Part shown: piece by piece, positions 24,919 to 35,535 of the stretch
How positions within the stretch are numbered: position 1 is the stretch's first letter
Layout: each line of letters opens with the position of its first letter
NCBI GenBank assembly: GCA_030704615.1
Contig: CM060731.1
Location: 82,876,756 to 82,940,755 of the forward strand
Length of the DNA stretch: 64,000 nucleotides
Direction of reading: 5' to 3'
Source: Takakia lepidozioides
Lineage: Eukaryota > Streptophyta > Takakiopsida > Takakiales > Takakiaceae
The notes under the pieces: generated by a model
The model's database searches: none
The model's input: only the letters and a program-made list of their open reading frames with translations
What the model was told of the DNA's origin: nothing
Position numbers and translations under genes: made by a program

Positions 24919-25478
24919 CGGAGGGGGGATGTGCCCCAGATGACTTAGGGATGGACGGAACCAGGATGAAGTCTGGATGAACTTACACCTTGCGCATGAG
25001 GATGAGTTGGCAACAACTTATGACTTTATTAGGTGTTGTCTTATTCTAACAGCTAGTTTAGGATTAGATTAGGATGGATCTGGGTGATCTGGCTTCTTTC
25101 TATGGCTATGCTGGAAGGGCATCTGGCTGGCCTATATGTAAGTGCCACGTGGCACTAGGATTAGATTACGACCTAATACTATTTAAGCTCCACTGCCGTG
25201 GCAGTTAGGGTGGTGGCTTTTGGATCTCACGCGAGTGTACGTTTGGTGTAACGGTGTGCTTGAGTGTGTTGATGAATGTGTTCTGGATGTTTTGACTTTG
25301 TTGTGTCCTCTTCGTGAGATTCCGTCTTCTCTGCCAAGCCCATCTATCGACTATATCCCCCTTGATAGGATTAAGTCCGGTAGAGGAAGGAGAATAAACC
25401 CATAGCGCCGGAATCAATGGCTTCATAGACTTAACCAAACTATAGCAGAGTTTGGTTTTTGTTATTTGATTTAAATCT
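24919..25478 (+). mobile_element. Polypurine tract and 3' LTR of the gypsy remnant
   Basis: A purine tract (CGGAGGGGGGATG, about 24918-24930) is followed by a TG start, as expected for the beginning of a 3' LTR. A TATA-like CTATTTAAG lies near 25180. The LTR is cut by element B at 25479; where it ends beyond B was not determined. Confidence 0.55.
25474..25478. repeat. Target-site duplication of element B, left copy (AATCT)
   Basis: AATCT matches 37379-37383 on the far side of element B. It differs from the TTCAT of element A, so the two are independent insertions. Confidence 0.85.
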
Positions 25479-25544
25479 GTCGTGCGCATACATATCGCTA
25501 CACAACTACATCGCTGTCCAAAACCACACAACACATGTGCACAC

Positions 25545-25660
25545 CACACACTAGTATACCACTAGTCTACCACTAGTCTAGCCACTAGTCCAACCACTAG
25601 GCTACAACTAGTCAGTCACTAGGCTGCCACTACGCTGCCCACTATGGCAGTCACTAGTTC
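25545..25660. repeat. Degenerate CACTAG tandem repeat near the 3' end of element B
   Basis: Same array as in element A, with a few more ACTAGTCTA-like units, between the purine tract and the 3' terminus. Confidence 0.75.
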
Positions 25661-25925
25661 ACACAATCGCCCCCCTAGCTGGTGCTTAGGTCCCTCTAAG
25701 TCCAGGTAGCCACAAGATGTGATAGTGACCATAGCCTCACTAAGTCCTCCACCACTATCCCTACTACACTCAAACTCGATAGATCAAGAGGCCGGGTGCA
25801 AGAGTTGCCCCATCGTTAGTCGTCGTCTTGCAACCTGTGAACTTGAGCTTGGGATCTCATGTATTGACTCCTATGAGCTTGGCCTCCCATGTCTTGTTAG
25901 CTGCCTCCAGTCATGTCCACTGCCA

Positions 25926-27473
25926 CTATCCCAAGCAGTGTGGACACAACCAATCTCCGTCAGGAACCTTCTCAAGAGGTGGTGTCAAGCATCCCATATG
26001 CCAACCCCTTGAGCATCGATCACACACCAGCATGGTGGCTGCCCCTTTGGCAGACCCACAGAGCATGCACCTCAAACCTGCAGGTACCACTGCCAAGTTT
26101 GGGTCAACTCTGCCATCGACATTGGGAAGGTGACATGGCGCACAATTACGCACATGGTCCTTCCAAGTCATGCCATCCCGACCCTCCAAGATCAGGACCC
26201 CTGAGGGCAACACCTCTCGAACCCTCAGAATAACACGCCCTGCAGTAACATCCAGAGTCGTAGGAGCAGTCTGCTGCAAATAAACATAGTCACCAGGGCT
26301 AAACCTCCGAACCCCAGGACGATATCCTCCACCACGTATAGTGGCATACCTCAACGTATCACGGTGCTGTGCAATGGCAAGGTTCTCAAAAGCCATGGGC
26401 ATGACTTTCTTGAACAACTCTGCACGCTGATCACATGCACGTACCCACACGTCCGGATCGTCAAGGTTAAGGACTTGAGCAGTGTCCCTACGAATGGCTG
26501 CAGGCAAATCCGGCTCTCGGCCAAAGAGAAGGAAATATGGTGAGAAGGAGGCAAGTGATGCTTGTTTGCTGAACCTGTAGCCCATGGCTAACCAAGGAAC
26601 CTGAAGATCCCAATCTCCTAGGTGTCCCTTCTGCAAGCCATACTTGCGCAAACCCCTCTTCACCGTCTGAACAACTCTCTCTGCTAAGCCATCGGCCTCA
26701 GGATGATCCCGAGAAGTGGTGCGGTGGTCGATCAAGGCTTTATCACACAAAGCCTGAAACTCCCCCAAGAACTCTCTCCCTTGGTCCGTGAGTACCTCAG
26801 CTGGAGCACCAAATCGGCTAAGCACACGATCCAAGAATGCATACGCAGCCCCCTCACTAGCCTTGTCAGGCAATGGAACCAACTCAATCCACTTGGAGAA
26901 GTGCTCCACCATCACCAACACATATCTGTGGTGGCGCATAGTCAGTGGCAACGGTCCTGCGAAGTCAAGACTCCACCTGTAGCCCAATCCCATGATAGGT
27001 AAAGGATGCAACTGTGGTGTAGGGGCGTTGAATGAAGCACGCACCCTGTCACACACCATGCACCTAGCCACAAACTGTTGCACCTCTGTATGCATACCAC
27101 GCCACCAATACTGCCCCTGCAGTAAACTGTGAGTGCGTCGCACTCCAAAATGCCCCAACTCCTCATGGGCATGCCGCACTAACCGTGCACGCTGTGTGGG
27201 GTGAGGCACAATCCTCACCCGACCACCCTCCCACACTCGAAGTAGGTGTATCCCCTCCCACTTGAACCTCTTGGCTCGTTGCAGGATCCGATCCCTCTCC
27301 CTGGCAGTCACAATGGCTGCCGTGTCTCCCGTGCGGAGGTAGTCCAACACAGCCGAATCCTCATGTATATCTCTGGCACCACCTAGCTCATCACTAGCCT
27401 CAGGGTCCTCAGACACTCCGTCTACAGTCATCCCTGTTGTAGGTCCAATCTGACCTCCCGATGCCAAGAACAA
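25926..27473 (-). CDS. Element B integrase with C-terminal PHD finger
   Basis: 515-codon open frame, the end of the polyprotein. It has the HHCC zinc-binding N-terminus (HEELGHF ... CMVCDRV), and a D,D-35-E core with Asp in SLDFAGP, Asp in LTDQGREF and Glu in HPEADGLAERV. A DNA-binding C-terminal region follows, then a PHD finger at 25929-26069 with the complete C4HC3 pattern (CMLC, CDRC, HMGC, CPHC) and the usual Trp before the last Cys pair. PHD fingers usually read the H3 N-terminal tail; here it occupies the place chromodomains take in chromoviruses, so a targeting role is plausible. The core is uninterrupted. The listed start is simply the frame's 5' limit, since the protein would be released from a polyprotein. 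Confidence 0.88.
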   Translation of the reverse strand: MFLASGGQIGPTTGMTVDGVSEDPEASDELGGARDIHEDSAVLDYLRTGDTAAIVTARERDRILQRAKRFKWEGIHLLRVWEGGRVRIVPHPTQRARLVRHAHEELGHFGVRRTHSLLQGQYWWRGMHTEVQQFVARCMVCDRVRASFNAPTPQLHPLPIMGLGYRWSLDFAGPLPLTMRHHRYVLVMVEHFSKWIELVPLPDKASEGAAYAFLDRVLSRFGAPAEVLTDQGREFLGEFQALCDKALIDHRTTSRDHPEADGLAERVVQTVKRGLRKYGLQKGHLGDWDLQVPWLAMGYRFSKQASLASFSPYFLLFGREPDLPAAIRRDTAQVLNLDDPDVWVRACDQRAELFKKVMPMAFENLAIAQHRDTLRYATIRGGGYRPGVRRFSPGDYVYLQQTAPTTLDVTAGRVILRVREVLPSGVLILEGRDGMTWKDHVRNCAPCHLPNVDGRVDPNLAVVPAGLRCMLCGSAKGAATMLVCDRCSRGWHMGCLTPPLEKVPDGDWLCPHCLG

Positions 27474-27700
27474 AAAATGCAGATGCGTGCCATCCCCGGC
27501 ACCATCTCCTCGTCCGTCTCACACCATGCCAACCGAGCTCCAGTGTCATCCTGCTGGCTCATGCATGGATTGCGACTCAATCCATCCCCATCCCGATTGA
27601 CCCAAACCGGTCGATGCACAACCTGAAAGTCATACTCCTGGAGTATAAGTGCCCACCGTGCAAGCTTCCCGTAAGCTTGTCTGACTCCATCAACCACCTT
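27428..27700 (-). pseudogene. Element B RNase H C-terminal part
   Basis: KLARWALILQEYDFQVVHRP followed by DGLSRNP is the standard end of Ty3 RNase H. Upstream RNase H sequence to about 28300 is present but broken across frames. Confidence 0.75.
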
Positions 27701-28334
27701 GAGTGGCTGGTGATCCGTGACAGGGTGAAAAGATTGCCGTTATAGATAGCACCTGAAGTGTACCACGGCCACACTGCCAGCTAAGCACTCTCCCTCATAT
27801 GAGCTGTACTTAGCCTCTGCAGCGTTGTTTGAGCGGCTAGCGTAAGCCACTACGAACTCTCTTCCCTCATCATCCACCTGTGTGAGGCACCGCTCCAAGC
27901 CCCAGCATGCTCCAATCCGTAGGCAGTCTGAAAGGGACGCCCCATGATAGGTCGTCTCAAGATAGGCGCCGAGGTCAACCTCGACTTGAGCTCTTGCAAA
28001 GCTCGTTCCTGTGTCATCTTCCCACTGCCACTCTGGTCACCTTGGTCAGCTTGGTTAGAGCCTTTGCAATGTTACTAATCCCTGACAAAACCGTAATAAT
28101 AGTTTGCCCAACCAATGAAAGCTCGAACTCGCTCACATCCGTGGGGCGTGGAATTTGTGCAATGGCCTCTACCTTAGTCTGCTGTACCCCCAACCTCCAG
28201 GATATATCATGTGACCCAGATACTCAATCTGGTTGTGGAAAAACTTGCACTTCCCCGGATGCAACTTCAATCCGTGCGCTCTCAAGCGCTCCAATACCAC
28301 CTGAAGGTGTCTCTCATGCTCCTCCATCGTAACA

Positions 28335-28973
28335 CTAAAAGATGATGATGTCATCTATGTAGCACCGAGCAAAGTCCACCCCTGCTAGAATCCTATCCAT
28401 GACTCTCTGAAAACTCTGCAGGAGCATTCTTAAGCCAAATGGTAAGAACCGCCACTGATATAGGCAATCCTTGCCGTGCTCATGATCCCCCAGAATGCGT
28501 CTTCTGCTTGTCCGCCTCCTGATGGCAAATGGTGATATCCGGATCGTAATCCAAAGTGCTAAAGGCCTTAGCATGCCCGATGGCATCAAAGATCTCCTCT
28601 GGTGTTGGCATGGCATACTTATCGGACTTGTCTGACGATTTACAGGCCGGTAATCACCGCACATACGTCTCTCCGTCCAATTGCCATAGACATCCTTCTT
28701 GGCTGGCATCACTGTGGCTGAAGCATACTCTCCACCAGAGAGCTCCACCAAACCTGCCTCCCAGAGATCTTGAGTCCTCATCTGAATCAAAGACCTCTCC
28801 ATGTCACTGTATCTATAGGGTCTCCGAAAGATTGGCGTGTCAGTGGCCAACTCAATACGGATCTCTTGACCCTTCAGTGCTCCCAAGTCCTTCAAACTGA
28901 AGGCAAAGCAATTCCTGTAAGCCTCAGGAACCGCGTATACGTCGTCTCTCTCCTCCGGTGACAATGGGTCCAA
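28335..28973 (-). pseudogene. Element B reverse transcriptase, frameshifted
   Basis: Contains RRMCGDYRPVNRQT, the middle strands in shifted frames, and the catalytic YxDD box as CYIDDIIIF at the left end. A one-base loss near 28628 relative to element A causes the first frameshift; a later change restores the frame before YIDD. The motif order is that of Ty3/gypsy RT. Confidence 0.8.
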
Positions 28974-29399
28974 TGTCAGGCTCCCAATTGTCCTCCGTAA
29001 CTACAACCTTAAGTCCAGTGGGATTAGAGGTAGAGGACGCGTCCCGTGGTTGCTATGCTGCACCTCTTGAGCAGTACTTCCACCTGCTCAGTCAATGACA
29101 GGCATCATCCTGCCCATCATCTCATCCTTGAGGACCTCCTCAACCGAGAAGAATCCCCAACCTCATCCATCACAGCCGCCTTGGCTGCCAACTCCCTCTG
29201 AACCTCGAGCACCTCCCACGTGTGCCATGGATGCATGCACCCCGTGGTCCTCATATGCTCGCCCCCCTCACTGCCTGTACCGTCTCGGTAGGCAGAGAGA
29301 CCATTGAGGGAAGTGTATTCCGCACTCTGCGTTGCTCAGCATAGAGCCAAGCTGATAATCCAGGTCAAGCAATTGAGATCCATTGCTTGCCCCAACACT

Positions 29400-30310
29400 T
29401 GACGACGTGATGCCTCAGAAAGACGACACCGCCGTGGTACCAGTGGAAAAACCATTGCCCGCTCGCTCGTCAGCATTAGGCTCCACTAACTGCTGCAACT
29501 GAGCATCCCACAGGAGGCCAGGTCCACTATCCCGGAAAGCATGCGATCCTGGGAAGCTGAGCAGTGTAGGTAATGCTGCTCGTGGTTGACCCACCTTGTT
29601 GACCACTGCCAAAGGCGAACGGTCATCGTGTCTCACACGTGAGACTGCCTCCCTGTGTCCAGAATGTTATCCACTGTGAGATGTGCTGGCCGCTGCACCC
29701 CATCAAATGCACGCTTGAGCAGTGCGGGTGGCATCATGTTAGTCCACCATAGCCGTGGACGATGAGCCCGTGACCCCACTGTAGCTGCATCTAGCAACAC
29801 TGCTGACCCAAGCCACGACGGACTGATGACACACTGGCCATCACCCTGGCCCGAGAATCGCCCATCAGTGGCACATTCTCCAAGATGTATGCTGGAGATA
29901 CAGCTTGATGAAGCTGCAAGTGGCGCAAAACCCGCACCATCTCCCAAAACAGACCCGACCTCGAGTCTCGCAATCCATTGCCATGCCCGGCTGATGAATG
30001 CCCTTGGCAGGGCCAACCTGCCACTACCAGATCAATGGAGCCAACCCGCTCCAAATCCTGCGCCCCCAGCAACGAAATGTCTGCTGGCAAGGCCTGCTGA
30101 TATCCACGAATTGCAGACACCGACAACAACTCAGGGTACCGCTGCACCAACTGAGCAACATGGCGAAGTGAAACGCGTCGTGCAGTCTCATCCCTCTCCA
30201 CATACAGGTAACGCCGAACTCGTACACCTGCCTGTAACACAGCAGCCAATCCGGTGCTGATCCCGCCAACAAGTCAGTCCAGAAGACAAATGCCTTCATC
30301 CGGAGACTGC
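29400..30310 (-). pseudogene. Element B DNA cytosine-5 methyltransferase domain, broken
   Basis: Same domain and position as in element A. The longest intact piece, 30249-29791, spans the end of motif I, VERDE (motif II acidic residue), motif IV (DLVVAGWPCQGHS) with the catalytic Cys, the DSRSGLFWEMVRVL helix, and motif VI (YILENVPLMGDS). Motifs VIII-X follow with frameshifts (AHRPRLWWTN, SFPGSHAF, NADERAG). A small duplication-like insertion in motif I creates an in-frame TGA (LD-stop-LVGGISTG) without shifting the frame. Family assignment is as for copy A: DNMT3-like rather than permuted DRM. The lesions differ from those in A, so the shared ancestor was open here. Confidence 0.87.
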
Positions 30311-30479
30311 CACACAATAGGTGTGGTGTCCAATGGAGACAATTGAGGTGGTCCTGGTGCAATCCCCACACTCTCCTCCTCTCCTGACGGTACAAAAGCC
30401 TCCACCCAGGCTTGTTGCACCCGTCGATCAGCATCCGCTGCAAATCCTTGCTCGTGCCCCACAATGGAGTCTGAGCAAC

Positions 30480-31500
30480 CATGGTAGGCAACTCCGCCAT
30501 ACCATACATGTCATCCTGCTCTCCCGGAGGTGGTACATCCTCTGAATGAGCATTGCCCTCAAGCAACTCTCTAGGCCAACTCACTGCCGCTGTGAATGCT
30601 GCTAGTGTCGGCATCTTGCCTCGCTGGGCAACCGCAACTCCTCCTATGAACGTCACAGGGAGCTGCACACGCCGGCCCTCCCCTGACTGCCATGCAGGCC
30701 TATAGGAAGCTGACTCCTCCCAAAAATCCAGGGTGAAGCCCATGGGGTACAACACTGCCCCACCAACCAGGACATCGTATGAGACTGCGTCTGTCACAAT
30801 GGCCTTGGCTCGCATCACTGAGCCATCTGTAGGGTGATCCGGCCGTAGTCTGATAGCCAACTCATGCCGTGTCATGCCCCGAGCCTGCTCCGATCCTCCC
30901 AGAGACGTCTGTATCTGGAAAGGACAAGGCTCCATATCCGCCTCCGTGAGGCCCAAGCCTGCAATAGCAGCTCTGCCCAGCATCAGTGGCTGAGCTCCCG
31001 AGTCCAACAAGACTCGCAGTGGCCGGTACCTCTTGCCTGCCGGTCCACTCAAACAGAAAATGCCATCCTGGTTGTCTAACATGACAACTCCAGGTGTCAC
31101 CATGGCGCGCTCAATGGCTGGCCTAGCTGGCAGCTCCATCAACCTGGCAGCTGCAGCTTGCCATGGCGCCGCCGTGGCAGTCTTGACCCTCAAATCCGAG
31201 GATCCCTCCGGCACTACACCTCCCACTATCTCCGCAGAAGATGAAGTAACCTCCCCACTCTCACAGAGTGTAGCTGCCAGCCTGAACACCTCAGCTGGTC
31301 TTACCCCCGGCGTCGCAATCATGGTAGCCGAGAACAATGGAGCCTGGCACACAGATGTGGCCGCTCCTAGCAGCACACTAGCTGCCGTAGCCTTGGCAAC
31401 ACTAGGTAGTGGTGCTACCCGTGTAGCTCTCCCCAATGGCATAGTGACCTCCGCCTCGGTAACAGTCGGGCGAGAACTAGGTGCCATGGATGGCGTCGAC
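30480..31500 (-). pseudogene. Element B aspartic protease region
   Basis: The frame is open through the active-site motif LLDSGAQPLMLG and the flap-like YDVLVGGAVLYPMGF. It continues about 150 residues of acidic linker, then loses frame at about 30430 by a one-base deletion relative to element A, just before the methyltransferase. Confidence 0.82.
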
Positions 31501-31806
31501 ACTGTCTCCGCCAATGTGAATGACTGAGGAAGCCTAGCCTGACGGCTTGCCTCCCCACGCTGTGGATCCAACTCCACCTCTGCACCTCGTGGCTCAGGAA
31601 CTCGTGCTGCTCCTCGAGTCACGGCTGCAGCAGACTCCACCTGCACTAGTGGTAGTGCTGCTCCACACATGAATCCCATGCCTCCCATATCTCCTCCCTC
31701 AGGAGCAGGAGGTGGACCATCCGGCCTTAGAGCCGGTACCACCTGAGCTGTAGCCATGGCAGCGAGCCTCTGCTCTAGCTGCTGAAGCCGGTTGGCCATG
31801 CCTTGG

Positions 31807-33213
31807 TCAACACCCTGACCTCCGCGTCCTTGGCCACGTTGAGCTTGCCCTTGGCCTGCACCTGTGGCTGGCCACCTCGTCCCCTCTGGGCTGCTCCACC
31901 TCGCCCCGGCCACCATTGTTCCCTTGGAACTGGCCTGGGCGCAACTCAGGATGCAAACCATAACACTGAGCCTCTCCATGCCCGTGTTTGCCACAATGCC
32001 CACACTGTAACTGTGCAGGCTGTGCATGTGCCGGCCCTTTGCCTCCCTCTGGACAATCCTTCTTGACATGGGGTCCTCCACATGTCCAGCACACCACATC
32101 CGCCCGTTGTTGGCCAGCAAATGAAGGGAGAGACCCCTGCATCTGAGGTCCTCTCTGCCCTTCCCTGAGCTTCACCTGAGCCCCCTTGTTGCCTTGAGCA
32201 CGTTGAGGTAGTGGTTGGCTAGGAGCACCACTACCCCGTGGTGTCTCCTTAGCAAATCCCACCATGACCACTCGTTCCTCCACCATGTTGAGCTCTATCC
32301 GCTCTGCCAGCAAAAACACATTTGCTAAGGTGGGTTGGGCCGCTTGTAGGAGAGTTGCATCCCGCACCCTTCTCCTCAGCTCCTTGTCCAATATCCCATA
32401 CCAGAATTGGACTGCCTGAGCTTCCGTAACCCCTTGGGTTACATTTATCAAGCGCCTCATGCGAGTGAAAGCCTCCCTCAAGCTCTCGGTCGGCTTCCGT
32501 TGGAACTCTTGCAAGCTCCGCAACTTCTCTGTCCTCACCCCTTGGTAGTTCCCTCTCAACTCTTCGAAGAACTCCACAACAGGGTTGAAGGCAGGCACGG
32601 GTGCTAGTGCTGGTGCGGTAGTGGCTTGGGTGGACGTCGTAGCTACTGTACCACCAGTCCCACTGCTGCTTGCTGAAGCTGCCGGTGCAGCGGCAGGTGT
32701 AGCCACTGCCCTCGTGGCTCTAGTGCCCCTAGTGATGGAGACATAGTCGGGTGACCAGTACATCCTCCACTCCTCGATCTCAACCTCATGCCCCCGCCTG
32801 AACTCATGGTAATCATCCATAGGCGGCCCCTCAAGGTGCTGAAACAGCCCTTTCCATGCCATGAACGGCGTAAATAGTTGTGGATTGCGCATTTGCTGCA
32901 AATCACACCAACTATCAAACTCTTGGATAAAATCATCCAACTCAATGGTGCCCACCGCCCCAGAGTACCTTCGTGGCCCCTTGGTAGCTCCATACATCTC
33001 CTCCATTGTGTCCCACAACAATGGCAAAGAAACAACTTGCACCGCCGGTATGAGTCCTCCCGATTCACAATCCGAATCAGAACCTTCCGTAGAAGACACA
33101 GGAGGTGAAGGTGGCCTAAACCGCACACCTCGTCTCGTGTACCCACTAGTATCGCTAGTGCTCGAACCGGCACTGTCCCCAGCAACTAGTGGCACCTCCG
33201 TGTTGACACTCAA
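31807..33213 (-). CDS. Element B Gag with two zinc knuckles
   Basis: About 468 codons, starting near a TTG with no good ATG close by, so the true start is uncertain. The capsid region includes DDFIQEFDSWCDLQQMRNPQ and the Ty3 Gag signature region LREAFTRMRRLINVTQGVTE with FWYGILDKELRRRV. Two knuckles follow: CWTCGGPHVKKDC (one residue short of the standard spacing) and CGHCGKHGHGEAQC (standard CX2CX4HX4C). A one-base loss near 31905 shifts the frame relative to element A, where Gag runs on towards protease in the same frame. Confidence 0.82.
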   Translation of the reverse strand: MSVNTEVPLVAGDSAGSSTSDTSGYTRRGVRFRPPSPPVSSTEGSDSDCESGGLIPAVQVVSLPLLWDTMEEMYGATKGPRRYSGAVGTIELDDFIQEFDSWCDLQQMRNPQLFTPFMAWKGLFQHLEGPPMDDYHEFRRGHEVEIEEWRMYWSPDYVSITRGTRATRAVATPAAAPAASASSSGTGGTVATTSTQATTAPALAPVPAFNPVVEFFEELRGNYQGVRTEKLRSLQEFQRKPTESLREAFTRMRRLINVTQGVTEAQAVQFWYGILDKELRRRVRDATLLQAAQPTLANVFLLAERIELNMVEERVVMVGFAKETPRGSGAPSQPLPQRAQGNKGAQVKLREGQRGPQMQGSLPSFAGQQRADVVCWTCGGPHVKKDCPEGGKGPAHAQPAQLQCGHCGKHGHGEAQCYGLHPELRPGQFQGNNGGRGEVEQPRGDEVASHRCRPRASSTWPRTRRSGC

Positions 33214-33949
33214 CCGGTCATGAACATGTCCCTAACCCCCTCTTCACAAGGTAACCGGGTAGAGAACCTGTTGCGGCTTATGGTTTGGAATATTAAGTTC
33301 CTAACATAGCCTACACCTGTACCTGCATCCACCACAAGCACTCCTATGGTTGGCTGGTCATCACCTCCAACCTCACCACAGGAGAAACAATGATGGTCTG
33401 GCTGGTCATCACCCCAGCCTCACCATCGACAGCATGCTCTAGGACTGGCCGGTGATCAAATCCGGACCAATCACCTATAAAACAAGCGCCCACACAAAAC
33501 TAGCATGGCGCACAATCAAGCATGCAGGTATGGAGGGGATCCAAACACAAGAAATCAGATCGACAACTCCCCCACACCAAAAACAACTCCACGGTGTTGC
33601 TCCTGCAAGGACACCCCAGCCCAAACCCGGACTGACTCTTGCCTCCACCTACGGAAAGGTCTTGGCCTAATGAGAGGGTGGAAACTACGAGGAAGAGAAG
33701 CTAAAGCAATGCCTAACCCCAGCATGCTCTCATCCCAACACTCTGCCTCTCCTCTCTATCCTCACTTGCATGACCATGGGAATATCATGAAGATACTCCT
33801 CAAACCGCCCTCCACGAGCTTCAAAATTCGGCCTTCCAGACCACATGCCAGTCCTTAGGCAGTCCACCAGTGCCTCCACGAGTCAGCACAGGCCGTCCAC
33901 AGGTCAACACGGGCCACCACAGACCAGCACAGGCCCACACAGCTCACTG

Positions 33950-35535
33950 GTCAGGCCGTCACAGTCCCACAGGCCACTGGGCACAGCCTGTCGCAGCCCC
34001 TCACAGCCTGTCACAGCCTCAAAGGCCTCAGGCACGGCCTGTCACAGCCCCTCACAGCCCCTCACAGCCTCAAAGGCCTCAGGCACGGCCTGTCACAGCC
34101 CCTCACAGCCCGTCACAGCCCATCACAGCCTGTCACAGCTTGCCACAGCCCATCACAGCCCGTCACAGCCTCAAAGGCCTAGGGCACGGCCTGTCACAGC
34201 CCCTCACAGCCCCTCACAGCCTCAAAGGCCTCAGGCACGGCCTGTCACAGCCCCTCACAGCCCGTCACAGCCCCAAAGGCCATGGGCACGGCCTGTCACA
34301 GCCCCTCACAGCCCGTCACAGCCCCAAAGGCCATGGGCACGGCCTGTCACAGCCCCTCACAGCCCGTCACAGCCTCAAAGGCCTCAGGCACGGCCTGTCA
34401 CAGCCCTCACAGCCCGTCACAGCCCCAAAGGCCATGGGCACAGCCTGTCACAGCTCGCCACAGCCTGTCACAGCCCATCACAGCCCCATAGGCCTCAGGG
34501 CACAGCCTGTCACAGCCCCGCACAGCCCGTCACAGCCCCAAAGGCCACTGGGCACAGCCTGTCACAGCCTGACACAGCCCGTCACAGCCCCACAGGGCAC
34601 AGGGCACAGCCTGTCACAGCCCATCACAACCCATCACAGCCGGTCACAGCTTGCCACAGCCTGTCACAGCCCGTCACAGCCCCACAGGCCACAGGGCACA
34701 GCCCGTCACAGCCCGTCACAGCTCGCCACAGCCTGACACAGCCCGTCACAGCCCCACAGGGCACAGGGCACAGCCTGTCACAGCCCCTCACAGCCCGTCA
34801 CAGCCCCAAAGGCCTCAGGCATGGCCTGTCACAGCCCCAAAGGCCACTGGGCACAGCCTGTCACAGCCTGACACAGCCCGTCACAGCCCCACAGGGCACA
34901 GGGCACAGCCTGTCACAGCTTGCCACAGCCTGTCACAGCCCGTCACAGCCCCACAGGCCACTGGGCACAGCCTGTCACAGCCCGTCACAGCCCCAAAGGC
35001 CATGGGCACAGCCTGTCACAGCCCGTCACAGCCCCACAGGCCTCAGGGCACAGCCTGTCACAGCCCCGCACAGCCCGTCACAGCTCGCCACAGCCTGACA
35101 CAGCCCGTCACAGCCCCACAGGGCACAGGGCACAGCCTGTCACAGCCCCTCACAGCCCGTCACAGCCCCAAAGGCCTCAGGCACAGCCTGTCACAGCCCG
35201 TCACAGCCCCAAAGGCCACTGGGCACAGCCTGTCACAGCCTGACACAGCCCGTCACATCCCCACAGGGCACAGGGCACAGCCTGTCACAGCCCATCACAG
35301 CCCATCACAGCCTGTCACAGCCCGTCACAGCCCCACAGGCCACTGGGCACAGCCTGTCACAGCCCGTCACAGCCCCACAGGCCTCAGGGCACAGCCTGTC
35401 ACAGCCCCGCACAGCCCGTCACAGCCCCAAAGGCCACTGGGCACAACCTGTCACAGCCTGACACAGCCCATCACAGCCTGTCACAGCTTGCCACAGCCCG
35501 TCACAGCTTGCCACAGCCTGTCACAGCCCCACACA
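33950..35535. repeat. Expanded 10-bp minisatellite in the leader of element B
   Basis: About 1.6 kb of CACAGCCCGT / CACAGCCTGT units with interspersed CCCCAAAGGCC and CACAGGGCACAGGG blocks forming higher-order repeats of about 60-90 bp. It is free of stops in more than one plus-strand frame only because the unit contains none. On the element's sense strand it reads as G-rich GGGCTGTGAC units. Confidence 0.92.
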
